In this document: one piece after another, positions 1 to 5,198 of the stretch
Numbering within the stretch: position 1 is the stretch's first letter
Layout of the letters: each line of letters starts with the position of its first letter
Source: an uncultured Bacteroidaceae bacterium
Lineage (GTDB): Bacteria; Bacteroidota; Bacteroidia; Bacteroidales; Bacteroidaceae
Reading direction: 5' to 3'
NCBI GenBank assembly: GCA_904502185.1
Contig: CAJGDX010000043.1
Span: forward strand, 1-16,452
DNA: 16,452 bases
Position numbers and translations under genes: made by a program
Notes under the pieces: model-generated
What the model saw: only the letters and a program-made list of their open reading frames with translations
What the model was told of the DNA's origin: nothing
Database searches by the model: none

Positions 1-66
1 GAAGACACCATCAATTTGGCAGTCATCAAAATTGCTAAGAGGAAATCAAAGCAAAGAATGCTTTAA
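1..66 (+). CDS. possible C-terminal end of a truncated unknown protein
   Basis: Frame 1 is open from the window edge to a TAA stop at 64-66 and would encode 21 residues rich in lysine and arginine, ending KSKQRML. I do not recognise the family. An open run this short is not unusual by chance, so this is only a candidate gene tail. If real, the gene is transcribed toward the 3' end of the tRNA-Leu at 163-246. Integrases of elements inserted at tRNA 3' ends often sit in such a place, but nothing in these 21 residues shows a recombinase motif. Confidence 0.25.
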   Translation, partial: EDTINLAVIKIAKRKSKQRML

Positions 67-85
67 GTTTGAATTTATCTATCCA

Positions 86-105
86 GTGGTGCAAATGTGG
101 TGCAA
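86..105. repeat. tandem direct repeat GTGGTGCAA x2
   Basis: The 9-mer GTGGTGCAA occurs at 86-94 and again at 97-105, one helical turn apart, between the possible upstream gene tail and the tRNA terminator. A related GCGGTGCAAAGG lies at 311-322 on the far side of the tRNA, where it overlaps the tRNA promoter on the opposite strand. Phased direct repeats can be protein-binding (for example recombinase arm-type) sites, but this reading is inference. They could also be a decayed promoter, since their complement contains TTTGCACC-like sequence. Confidence 0.45.
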
Positions 106-117
106 TTACACAAAAAG

Positions 118-157
118 AAAATCGCAAGCGGCCAATAATTAACTACTTGCGATTTTT
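118..157 (-). terminator. hairpin terminator of tRNA-Leu, possibly bidirectional
   Basis: A perfect 11-bp inverted repeat pairs 118-128 (AAAATCGCAAG) with 146-156, around a 17-nt loop. Read on the minus strand it comes just after the tRNA 3' end at 163 and is followed by a T-rich run (complement of 111-120). Read on the plus strand it is followed by TTTTTCTT at 153-160, so it could also stop transcription from a gene to the left. The stem is intact; the rather large loop is the only weak point. Confidence 0.75.
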
Positions 158-162
158 CTTCG

Positions 163-246
163 TACTCGAAGCGGGACTCGAACCCGCACAGCCGCGATGG
201 CCAAGGGATTTTAAGTCCCTCGTGTCTACCATTCCACCATTCGAGC
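163..246 (-). tRNA. tRNA-Leu (anticodon UAA)
   Basis: On the minus strand this 84-nt sequence folds as a class II tRNA. The acceptor stem GCTCGAA pairs with TTCGAGT (one terminal G-U) and A is the discriminator base. The anticodon stem AGGGA/TCCCT encloses CTTAAAA, giving anticodon UAA, which reads UUA and UUG leucine codons. The long variable arm (GGCC/GGCT stem), typical of tRNA-Leu and tRNA-Ser, is present, and the T arm is GCGGG-TTCGAGT-CCCGC. The 3' CCA is not encoded and must be added by nucleotidyltransferase. The gene stands alone, with its own TAnnTTTG promoter upstream and a hairpin terminator 6 nt after its end. tRNA-Leu genes are frequent integration sites for mobile elements. Confidence 0.97.
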
Positions 247-265
247 AACCTTTATGTTTTTACTA

Positions 266-312
266 GAAAGCACACTTGCTTTCCGCTGCCATTGCAGGTT
301 TTCTGCAACAGC
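266..312 (-). other. two hairpins in the tRNA-Leu 5' leader
   Basis: Two stem-loops sit between the predicted tRNA promoter and the tRNA 5' end. The first pairs GAAAGCA (266-272) with TGCTTTC (277-283), a perfect 7-bp stem with a 4-nt loop. The second pairs TTGCAG (292-297) with CTGCAA (303-308), extended by GCTG (285-288) with CAGC (309-312) after a 3-nt bulge. With a start site near 310, the second hairpin would lie at the 5' end of the precursor. It may affect RNase P or exonuclease processing; that role is inference. Confidence 0.55.
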
Positions 313-316
313 GGTG

Positions 317-324
317 CAAAGGTA
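317..324 (-). promoter_or_regulatory. promoter -7 element (TACCTTTG) for tRNA-Leu
   Basis: The minus strand reads TACCTTTG here, an exact match to the Bacteroides sigma-ABfr -7 consensus TAnnTTTG. It is followed by CACC, so transcription would start near 310 and leave a leader of about 64 nt before the tRNA. No clear -33 TTTG is visible; only a T-run lies at that distance. Confidence 0.6.
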
Positions 325-354
325 ATACTTTTTTTTGAAAAAACGACTAACTTC

Positions 355-867
355 TTAATTTCTTATAACAATCTCAGTCCCAAAGGCTGCATATTTGTAT
401 CGCCACAATGTGCGCCCCCTGCCTTTAATTGGGATGCCTCCGCTGTTAAGGTCGTAGACGACGCCACAATTGTCGCAGGTGGCATGGCCTGTAGCATCGT
501 TGGCGAGTCTCAGACGGTAACGGGCATTGTCGCAGTTGGGGCAAGCCCAGTCGTAGACCCATATAGCACCATCGCACATCGATGGCGTGCCTATAATCAG
601 TCCGCCGAGGCCGTAATGGAATATCACTCTATCTGGCAGTTGATGGGGAGTCTTTGTGCCATTGGCATCGGTAACTTCGTAGCTTGTCATGGAACCTTTG
701 CTGCGCACGGTAATGAACTGTCCGAAAGAGGTTATCTGATTGAATGGATAAAAGGCCATGTCGCACTTGAAGAAGACCGAGTAGCCCGATGTGGGGCTGT
801 CGTCCTCGCATGAGATCAGGCTTGTGAGCAACAGAACCGTGAATAGTATGCGTATAATCTTTTTCAT
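355..867 (-). CDS. lipoprotein with four-cysteine Rieske-like / zinc-ribbon-like module
   Basis: This 170-residue protein begins with a lipoprotein signal peptide whose lipobox is LISC, acylated at Cys20. The acidic EDDS that follows resembles the Bacteroidota signal for lipoproteins exported to the cell surface. Near the C-terminus, CPNC (Cys109, Cys112) and CDNCG (Cys131, Cys134) are 18 residues apart and followed by VYDLNSGG. This arrangement resembles the two ligand loops of a Rieske [2Fe-2S] domain, but both usual histidines are cysteines, so it could bind zinc, a [2Fe-2S] cluster or iron. I know of similar Bacteroidales lipoproteins but no assigned function. It lies 88 nt downstream of argH in the same direction, with an inverted repeat between them and no clear TAnnTTTG promoter of its own, so it may be read through from argH or use an atypical promoter. 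Confidence 0.8.
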   Translation of the reverse strand: MKKIIRILFTVLLLTSLISCEDDSPTSGYSVFFKCDMAFYPFNQITSFGQFITVRSKGSMTSYEVTDANGTKTPHQLPDRVIFHYGLGGLIIGTPSMCDGAIWVYDWACPNCDNARYRLRLANDATGHATCDNCGVVYDLNSGGIPIKGRGRTLWRYKYAAFGTEIVIRN

Positions 868-892
868 TCTTGTTGTTTGTCGTATAATAATA

Positions 893-935
893 TAACGGTA
901 AAGACAGCACTCTATTGTACATGACTTTACCGTTA
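893..935 (-). terminator. 11-bp inverted repeat between argH and the lipoprotein gene
   Basis: TAACGGTAAAG (893-903) pairs perfectly with CTTTACCGTTA (925-935) around a 21-nt loop. It starts 20 nt after the argH stop, which fits a terminator or a 3'-end-protecting stem. The run after the stem (TATTATTATA on the minus strand) is AT-rich but not a T tract, and the GC content is low, so it may instead be an operator or promoter-overlapping palindrome for the lipoprotein gene. Confidence 0.5.
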
Positions 936-955
936 ATATCTTTTATATGTTTCGC

Positions 956-2296
956 CTATCGTTTGAGCAGTGCATTCTCTGCTTTTTCTGCCTTTTCGAA
1001 TCCGAAGCCTGAGTAAATCTCATCCATCAGCTGCTCTATGCAGTCGTTGCACAGATTGCCGATGCTACCCTCGTGGGTGTGAGAAATCTTCTTGTCGGGA
1101 ACGAATGTGCCTGCTTCAATGTCGAGACCAACCTTCTTGTATGCATCGCGGAAGGGCATGCCGGCGCTTGCCAGACGGTTAACCTCTTCGACACTGAACA
1201 TTGCATCGTAACGGGGGTCGTCGAGAATATTCTCGTTCACCTCCATACGCTGTATGATGTATGTTGCCATCTTGATGCACTCCTTCAGTTCGTTTACGGC
1301 AGGAATGAATAGTTCCTTTATTATCTGAAGGTCGCGGAAATATCCGCTGGGCAGGTTGTTCATTATCATAATGATGTCGGTAGGCAGTGCCTGCAGACGG
1401 TTGCACTTTGCACGAAGCAGTTCAAACACGTCGGGGTTCTTCTTGTGAGGCATGATGCTGGAGCCTGTTGTACACTCGGCTGGCAACTTCACAAAGCCGA
1501 AGTTCTGCGAATTGAACATGCACGCATCGAAGGCAAGTTTGGCAAGTGTGCCTGCTACGCTTGCAAGAGCGTATGCCACGTTTCTCTCGCTTTTTCCGCG
1601 TCCCATCTGCGCATAGACCACATTGTAGTTCATTGAGTCGAATCCCAGCAATTCTGTTGTCATTGTGCGGTTCAGGGGGAACGACGAACCATAGCCTGCA
1701 GCCGAGCCCAGAGGGTTGCGGTTGCACATGCGGTAGGCTGCCTGAAGGAAGAGCATGTCATCGGTGAGTCCCTCGGCGTATGCGCCGAACCACAAGCCGA
1801 ATGACGAGGGCATTGCCACCTGAAGGTGGGTGTATCCGGGCATAAGCACATTCTTGTAGCGGTTGCTCTGTGCTATGAGCGAGTCGAACAGGCCTTTCAC
1901 TCCGTCGCAGATGAGCTTCAGCTGGTTGCGTGTGTAGAGTTTAAGGTCGACAAGCACCTGGTCGTTACGCGAACGTCCGCTGTGTATCTTCTTGCCGGTG
2001 TCGCCCAACTTGCGTGTGAGCATAAGTTCCACCTGAGAGTGTACATCCTCGACACCCTCTTCTATTGTAAATTCGCCTCTTTCGGCAATTGCATAGATTT
2101 CTCGCAGTTCGCGATGCAGCTCGTCCATCTCCTCTTTTGTGAGCAGGTTGATGCTCTGCAACATTGTGCTGTGGGCGATGGAGCCTAACACATCGTAGGG
2201 TGCAAGAAAGAGATCCATTTCAATGTCGCGTCCGACGGTGAAACGTTCTATTTCGGGATTAACGGTAATGTTTTTCTCCCACAATTTCTTTGCCAT
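956..2296 (-). CDS. argH: argininosuccinate lyase
   Basis: ArgH cleaves argininosuccinate to arginine and fumarate, the last step of arginine synthesis, as a cytoplasmic homotetramer. The 446-residue reading contains the family landmarks: SGRSRND (106-112), GYTHLQ (154-159) with the conserved histidine at 157, and the fumarase/aspartase-superfamily signature GSSIMPHKKN (278-287) holding the catalytic serine loop. The frame is open to 2338, but I chose the ATG at 2296. The protein then begins MAKKLWEKN, as expected for the family, and avoids overlap with the preceding SRPBCC gene, which ends 16 nt upstream. Length is normal for Bacteroidota ArgH and no key residue is missing. It is the fourth gene of the likely yciH-pyrE-SRPBCC-argH operon. 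Confidence 0.96.
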   Translation of the reverse strand: MAKKLWEKNITVNPEIERFTVGRDIEMDLFLAPYDVLGSIAHSTMLQSINLLTKEEMDELHRELREIYAIAERGEFTIEEGVEDVHSQVELMLTRKLGDTGKKIHSGRSRNDQVLVDLKLYTRNQLKLICDGVKGLFDSLIAQSNRYKNVLMPGYTHLQVAMPSSFGLWFGAYAEGLTDDMLFLQAAYRMCNRNPLGSAAGYGSSFPLNRTMTTELLGFDSMNYNVVYAQMGRGKSERNVAYALASVAGTLAKLAFDACMFNSQNFGFVKLPAECTTGSSIMPHKKNPDVFELLRAKCNRLQALPTDIIMIMNNLPSGYFRDLQIIKELFIPAVNELKECIKMATYIIQRMEVNENILDDPRYDAMFSVEEVNRLASAGMPFRDAYKKVGLDIEAGTFVPDKKISHTHEGSIGNLCNDCIEQLMDEIYSGFGFEKAEKAENALLKR

Positions 2297-2312
2297 TTCT
2301 ATTCTCTTTTGG

Positions 2313-2723
2313 TTAGTAAGGAATTTTGGAGAGCACATCGCCTATCTTTTCGAGTGCATCCTTCAATGGTTTTTCAATCATGCCCTTGAGCATGAAGTTT
2401 ATCTCTGCCTTTACGACCACGCGCATTTTCGAAGCCTCGGCGCCGTCGGGAATCACCTGTATCCACATGTTGAAGGGAAGAGGAGAATTGTCGGCTGCAA
2501 ATTTCACGCATTTGGGTTCTTCGCGTTCCACCAAGCGCAGGGTCACTTTACCTACGGGGGGAACATCGGCTGTCACGCTGTCGCGGTCACACGCAAACTC
2601 CTTTACCTTGTCGGCGGGAAGTTTCTCTTTCAGCGCCTCGAGGTTGGAAAGGTCTTCGAGTTTGGCATATACCCTCTCCTGTGAATAGGGTATGCAAAAT
2701 ACACTACTTTCGTATTGAGCCAT
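2313..2723 (-). CDS. small SRPBCC-fold (START/polyketide cyclase-like) protein
   Basis: This 136-residue cytoplasmic protein has no signal peptide. It shows the alternating beta-strand pattern and long C-terminal amphipathic helix (about 107-134, FMLKGMIEKPLKDALEKIGD) of the SRPBCC/START helix-grip fold. Such proteins usually bind a hydrophobic ligand in a cavity; here neither ligand nor reaction can be read from the sequence. It starts 6 nt after pyrE and ends 16 nt before argH, so it is almost certainly co-transcribed with these biosynthetic genes. I recall the pyrE-SRPBCC neighbourhood in other Bacteroidales, which suggests a conserved but unexplained link. No catalytic residues are evident. 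Confidence 0.8.
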   Translation of the reverse strand: MAQYESSVFCIPYSQERVYAKLEDLSNLEALKEKLPADKVKEFACDRDSVTADVPPVGKVTLRLVEREEPKCVKFAADNSPLPFNMWIQVIPDGAEASKMRVVVKAEINFMLKGMIEKPLKDALEKIGDVLSKIPY

Positions 2724-2729
2724 ACTTTT

Positions 2730-3374
2730 TTACTTAAGGTCGTTTCTCCACTCTGAGGGGTTAGCACGCCACTCCTGAAGTGTGGGCATAACCTCTTCGG
2801 TGATGTATCCTGTCTCCTTAGCTGCTTCAAGCACAGCCTCGTAGTTGGTGAGTGTAAGGAGTTTCACACCTGCATTTTCGAAAGCCTCAGTAGCTACGCT
2901 GAAACCGTATGTGAATGATGCTACCATACCTACAACCTCAACGCCTGCTGCACGCAATGCGTCAACTGCACGCAAGCTGCTCAAACCAGTTGATACGAGG
3001 TCCTCTACCACTACAACCTTTGCGCCGGGATAAACGTCACCCTCAATCTGGTTGCCCATGCCGTGGTCTTTGGCTTTGGGACGAACATATACAAAAGGTT
3101 TGCCAAGCTCCTCGGCAACGAGAGCGCCCTGTGCAATGGCACCGGTAGCTACACCTGCAACAATGTCTGCCTCGGGAAACTCTTCGAGAATAAGGTTTGC
3201 GAGTCCCAATTTAACGCGAGTGCGCAGCTCGGGGAATGAGAGAGTCTTGCGGTTGTCGCAGTAGAAAGGAGATTTCCAACCTGATGCCCATGTGAAAGGC
3301 TGTTCGGGCTGCAGTTTCACAGCCTTAATTTTCAGCAGCTCGGCTGCAAGTATCAAAGCAGATTTATTTGTCAT
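2730..3374 (-). CDS. pyrE: orotate phosphoribosyltransferase
   Basis: PyrE joins orotate to PRPP to make orotidine 5'-phosphate, the fifth step of de novo pyrimidine synthesis, as a cytoplasmic homodimer. The 214-residue protein shows the type I phosphoribosyltransferase PRPP loop VVVEDLVSTGLS (121-132) and the catalytic loop RPKAKDHG (98-105), with Lys100, Lys102 and His104. FTWASGWKSPFYCDNR (27-42) is the usual N-terminal substrate region. Length is normal. It starts 25 nt after the SUI1-like gene and is followed 6 nt later by the SRPBCC gene, so it sits inside an operon. No attenuator or uracil-responsive leader is visible directly before it. Confidence 0.96.
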   Translation of the reverse strand: MTNKSALILAAELLKIKAVKLQPEQPFTWASGWKSPFYCDNRKTLSFPELRTRVKLGLANLILEEFPEADIVAGVATGAIAQGALVAEELGKPFVYVRPKAKDHGMGNQIEGDVYPGAKVVVVEDLVSTGLSSLRAVDALRAAGVEVVGMVASFTYGFSVATEAFENAGVKLLTLTNYEAVLEAAKETGYITEEVMPTLQEWRANPSEWRNDLK

Positions 3375-3399
3375 AATCGTAAATATTTATTGGTTGTTA

Positions 3400-3738
3400 C
3401 TATTTCGTTTGGGTGTAACCCTCTTTTTTCAGAAGTTCCACGACCTTCTCCTTGAATTCTCCCTGTATGAGCAGTTCGCCATCTTTGGCGCTTCCGCCCA
3501 CTCCGCACTTGGTCTTGAGCAGTTTGCCAAGCTCTTTAAAATCGGCATCGGTGCCTACAAAACCACTGACAATGGTCACGGTTTTTCCGCCACGGTGGTT
3601 CTTTTCAATGCGCACACGCAGTTTCTGATTGTTTTTGGGCAGGGTCTCCTGTTCCTCCTCTTCGGCAGTGTCGTAGGAAAAATCGGGATTGGTGGAATAG
3701 ACAATGTTCAGTCTCTCTTTCCAGTCGTTTTTCTTCAT
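3400..3738 (-). CDS. SUI1/eIF1-family translation factor (YciH-like)
   Basis: This 112-residue protein has a variable acidic N-terminal third (TAEEEEQE around 24-31). An SUI1 domain follows (about 38-110) with the family signature: a basic RGGKTVTIVSGF segment (49-60), then ELGKLLKTKCGVGGSAKDGELLIQG. SUI1 proteins bind the small ribosomal subunit near the P site; in bacteria the YciH class is thought to discourage initiation from poor initiator contexts, though its physiological role is poorly defined. It is the first gene of the minus-strand block, with a TAnnTTTG promoter about 43 nt upstream, and precedes pyrE by 25 nt. The symbol yciH is used for the Escherichia coli homologue. Confidence 0.9.
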   Translation of the reverse strand: MKKNDWKERLNIVYSTNPDFSYDTAEEEEQETLPKNNQKLRVRIEKNHRGGKTVTIVSGFVGTDADFKELGKLLKTKCGVGGSAKDGELLIQGEFKEKVVELLKKEGYTQTK

Positions 3739-3780
3739 TGCGGGAATCCAAAAGTAGGGTTATTTACAATATTATCGCTT

Positions 3781-3788
3781 CAAAGATA
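3781..3788 (-). promoter_or_regulatory. promoter -7 element (TATCTTTG) for the SUI1-pyrE-SRPBCC-argH block
   Basis: The minus strand reads TATCTTTG, an exact TAnnTTTG match 43 nt upstream of the SUI1-family ATG at 3738. The start of transcription would be near 3774. The -33 region is only a weak TTTA. This is the only good promoter motif seen for the whole minus-strand block. Confidence 0.6.
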
Positions 3789-3858
3789 CAATCTTTTCTT
3801 TATAAATTTCCCATACTCGCAAAATAACCTTACTTTTGTTTCGTTATTTTTATTGAAA

Positions 3859-3890
3859 CCTTTCGATTTTCGCACATTTGCGACGAAAGG
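3859..3890. promoter_or_regulatory. nested palindrome over the likely rex promoter
   Basis: CCTTTCG (3859-3865) pairs with CGAAAGG (3884-3890). Nested inside, TCGCA (3870-3874) pairs with TGCGA (3879-3883) around a CATT loop, with one 4-nt bulge at 3866-3869. The right half covers CACATTTG at 3873-3880, a one-mismatch match to the -7 element TAnnTTTG in the rex direction, with ATTG at 3852-3855 as a candidate -33. A palindrome over the promoter suits an operator, possibly for Rex autoregulation. It does not closely match the TTGTGA/TTGTTAA-type Rex boxes I know, so the binding protein is unknown. Confidence 0.5.
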
Positions 3891-3912
3891 GATTCTGCAA
3901 ATGTAGTTTCTG

Positions 3913-4581
3913 ATGGATTCGACTAAAACTGATAAAGTGCCTGAACCTACACTGCGACGACTGCCGTGGTATCTGTCGGTGTGCCGTCTGCTGAAGGCGC
4001 AGGGCGAAACTTTTGTATCCTCGACACGATTGTCGAAGGAGACAAACATTGTAGCATCACAGATAGCCAAAGACCTTTCGTTTGTAGACATTGTAGGCCG
4101 CACACGTGTGGGATACGAGATTGACAATCTGCTGGAGGTGCTGGAGGCTTTTCTGGGATTCACATCCATACACAAGGCATTTCTTTTCGGTGCCGGGCGA
4201 CTGGGCGGTGCGCTGCTGAACGACAGCGGTCTGAAACAGTTCGGACTGGAGATTGTAGCTGCCTTCGACAGCAATCCACGCCTTGTGGGACACAGCATTT
4301 CGGGCATTCCGGTGTATCACATCAGCGACCTCGAGAAGATAATACGCCGCCACCCTGTAAAGATTGGAATACTTACAGTGCCCATCAACAATGCCCAGGA
4401 GGTTGCCGACAAGATGGTGGTCTGGGGCATTAAAGCCATCTGGAATTTCACACCCCTGCGCATAAGGGTGCCGGATGACATTGTTGTGCAGAACACATCG
4501 TTGTATGCCCACCTGTCGCTGATGTTCAACCGATTGGGCAGCATCGAAGAAAATAATGAGATTAAAGGAGGTAAAAAATGA
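3913..4581 (+). CDS. rex: redox-sensing transcriptional repressor Rex
   Basis: Rex is a homodimeric repressor that binds DNA when NAD+ is high and releases it when NADH rises, controlling fermentation and respiration genes. The 222-residue protein has an N-terminal winged-helix domain (about 14-75), with the recognition region ETNIVASQIAKDLSFVD and the wing GRTRVGYE. A Rossmann NAD(H)-binding domain follows, with GAGRLGGALL (93-102) and the acidic FDSNP (118-122) at the end of the second strand. A C-terminal helix (about 196-209) normally swaps between subunits. All these elements are intact. Its stop overlaps the start of the FAH-family gene by four bases (ATGA), so the two are translationally coupled. 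The target genes in this organism cannot be read from the window. Confidence 0.95.
   Translation: MDSTKTDKVPEPTLRRLPWYLSVCRLLKAQGETFVSSTRLSKETNIVASQIAKDLSFVDIVGRTRVGYEIDNLLEVLEAFLGFTSIHKAFLFGAGRLGGALLNDSGLKQFGLEIVAAFDSNPRLVGHSISGIPVYHISDLEKIIRRHPVKIGILTVPINNAQEVADKMVVWGIKAIWNFTPLRIRVPDDIVVQNTSLYAHLSLMFNRLGSIEENNEIKGGKK
4564..4572 (+). promoter_or_regulatory. strong Shine-Dalgarno AAAGGAGGT for the FAH-family gene
   Basis: A near-perfect anti-16S complement lies 5 nt before the ATG at 4578, inside the last codons of rex. Strong Shine-Dalgarno sequences are unusual in Bacteroidota, where most starts depend on A/T-rich leaders, and no other gene in the window has one this good. It supports the 4578 start and suggests re-initiation after rex. 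Confidence 0.7.
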
Positions 4582-5192
4582 AAATTATAGCTGTCGGCAA
4601 GAACTACGCCGACCATGCACTCGAATTTGACGGAACGGTAGAAAGACCATCCGCACCAATGATATTCATGAAGCCCGACTCGGCAATTTCAAAGAACGGC
4701 AAGCCCTTTTTTGTGCCCGACTTTTTGGGACGCGTCGACTACGAGGCTGAGATTGTTGTAAAGATATGCAAACTGGGTAAAAGCATCCCTGCAAGATTTG
4801 CCCACCGCTACTACGATGCAATAACCGTGGGCATCGACTTCACCGCACGCGACTGGCAACGCCAACTGATAGAAGAGGGCGCTCCCTGGGAGATGTGCAA
4901 AGGATTCGACGGCGCAGCTGCATTGGGAGAGTTCCGCCCGACAGAGGGGCTTGACATGAAAAACATCCCTTTCCATCTTGATATTGACGGAAAAACCGTG
5001 CAGAGCGGCAACAGCGGTCAGATGATTTTTGGCATAGATGAAATAATCGAATACGTCAGCCGCTACTTCACACTGAAACACGGCGACCTTATATTCACCG
5101 GAACACCGGCAGGTGTAGGCCCGGTAGCCATCGACAACCATCTTCAGGGCTACCTGAACGGCGAGAAAGTGCTTGATTTTCACGTACGATAA
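4578..5192 (+). CDS. fumarylacetoacetate hydrolase (FAH) family protein
   Basis: The 204-residue cytoplasmic enzyme matches the short form of the FAH family, which includes fumarylpyruvate/acylpyruvate hydrolases and oxaloacetate decarboxylases or tautomerases. The metal-binding set is visible as Glu56 and Glu58 in DYEAEIVV and Asp87 in TVGIDFTARDWQ. Lys108 in CKGFDGAAALG and the C-terminal GDLIFTGTPAGVGPV (around 169-183) are also typical. The N-terminal GKNYADHA motif marks the start of the catalytic domain. The substrate cannot be deduced; oxaloacetate or an acylpyruvate is most likely from family knowledge. It overlaps rex by 4 nt and ends 6 nt before porU, so it is in the same transcript. 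I recall an FAH gene before porU in Porphyromonas as well. Confidence 0.9.
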   Translation: MKIIAVGKNYADHALEFDGTVERPSAPMIFMKPDSAISKNGKPFFVPDFLGRVDYEAEIVVKICKLGKSIPARFAHRYYDAITVGIDFTARDWQRQLIEEGAPWEMCKGFDGAAALGEFRPTEGLDMKNIPFHLDIDGKTVQSGNSGQMIFGIDEIIEYVSRYFTLKHGDLIFTGTPAGVGPVAIDNHLQGYLNGEKVLDFHVR

Positions 5193-5198
5193 CACTCT

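Noticed and set aside
69..266. Plus-strand 65-residue open frame
   Set aside because: It runs through the tRNA-Leu terminator and across the whole tRNA-Leu gene on the other strand. The tRNA fold explains the sequence and the translation resembles no protein.
2297..2338. Longer argH start at 2338
   Set aside because: It would add 14 residues not expected for ArgH and overlap the SRPBCC gene by 26 nt; MAKKLWEKN at 2296 fits the family.
3838..3859. GTTTC ... GAAAC inverted repeat as a Rex box
   Set aside because: The arms are only 5 bp with a 12-nt spacer and do not resemble known Rex operators. The nested palindrome next to it is a better candidate.
3292..3906. Plus-strand 204-residue open frame, phenylalanine- and leucine-rich
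   Set aside because: It lies antisense to the SUI1-family gene and pyrE start, and its hydrophobicity comes from reverse-reading lysine- and glutamate-rich codons.
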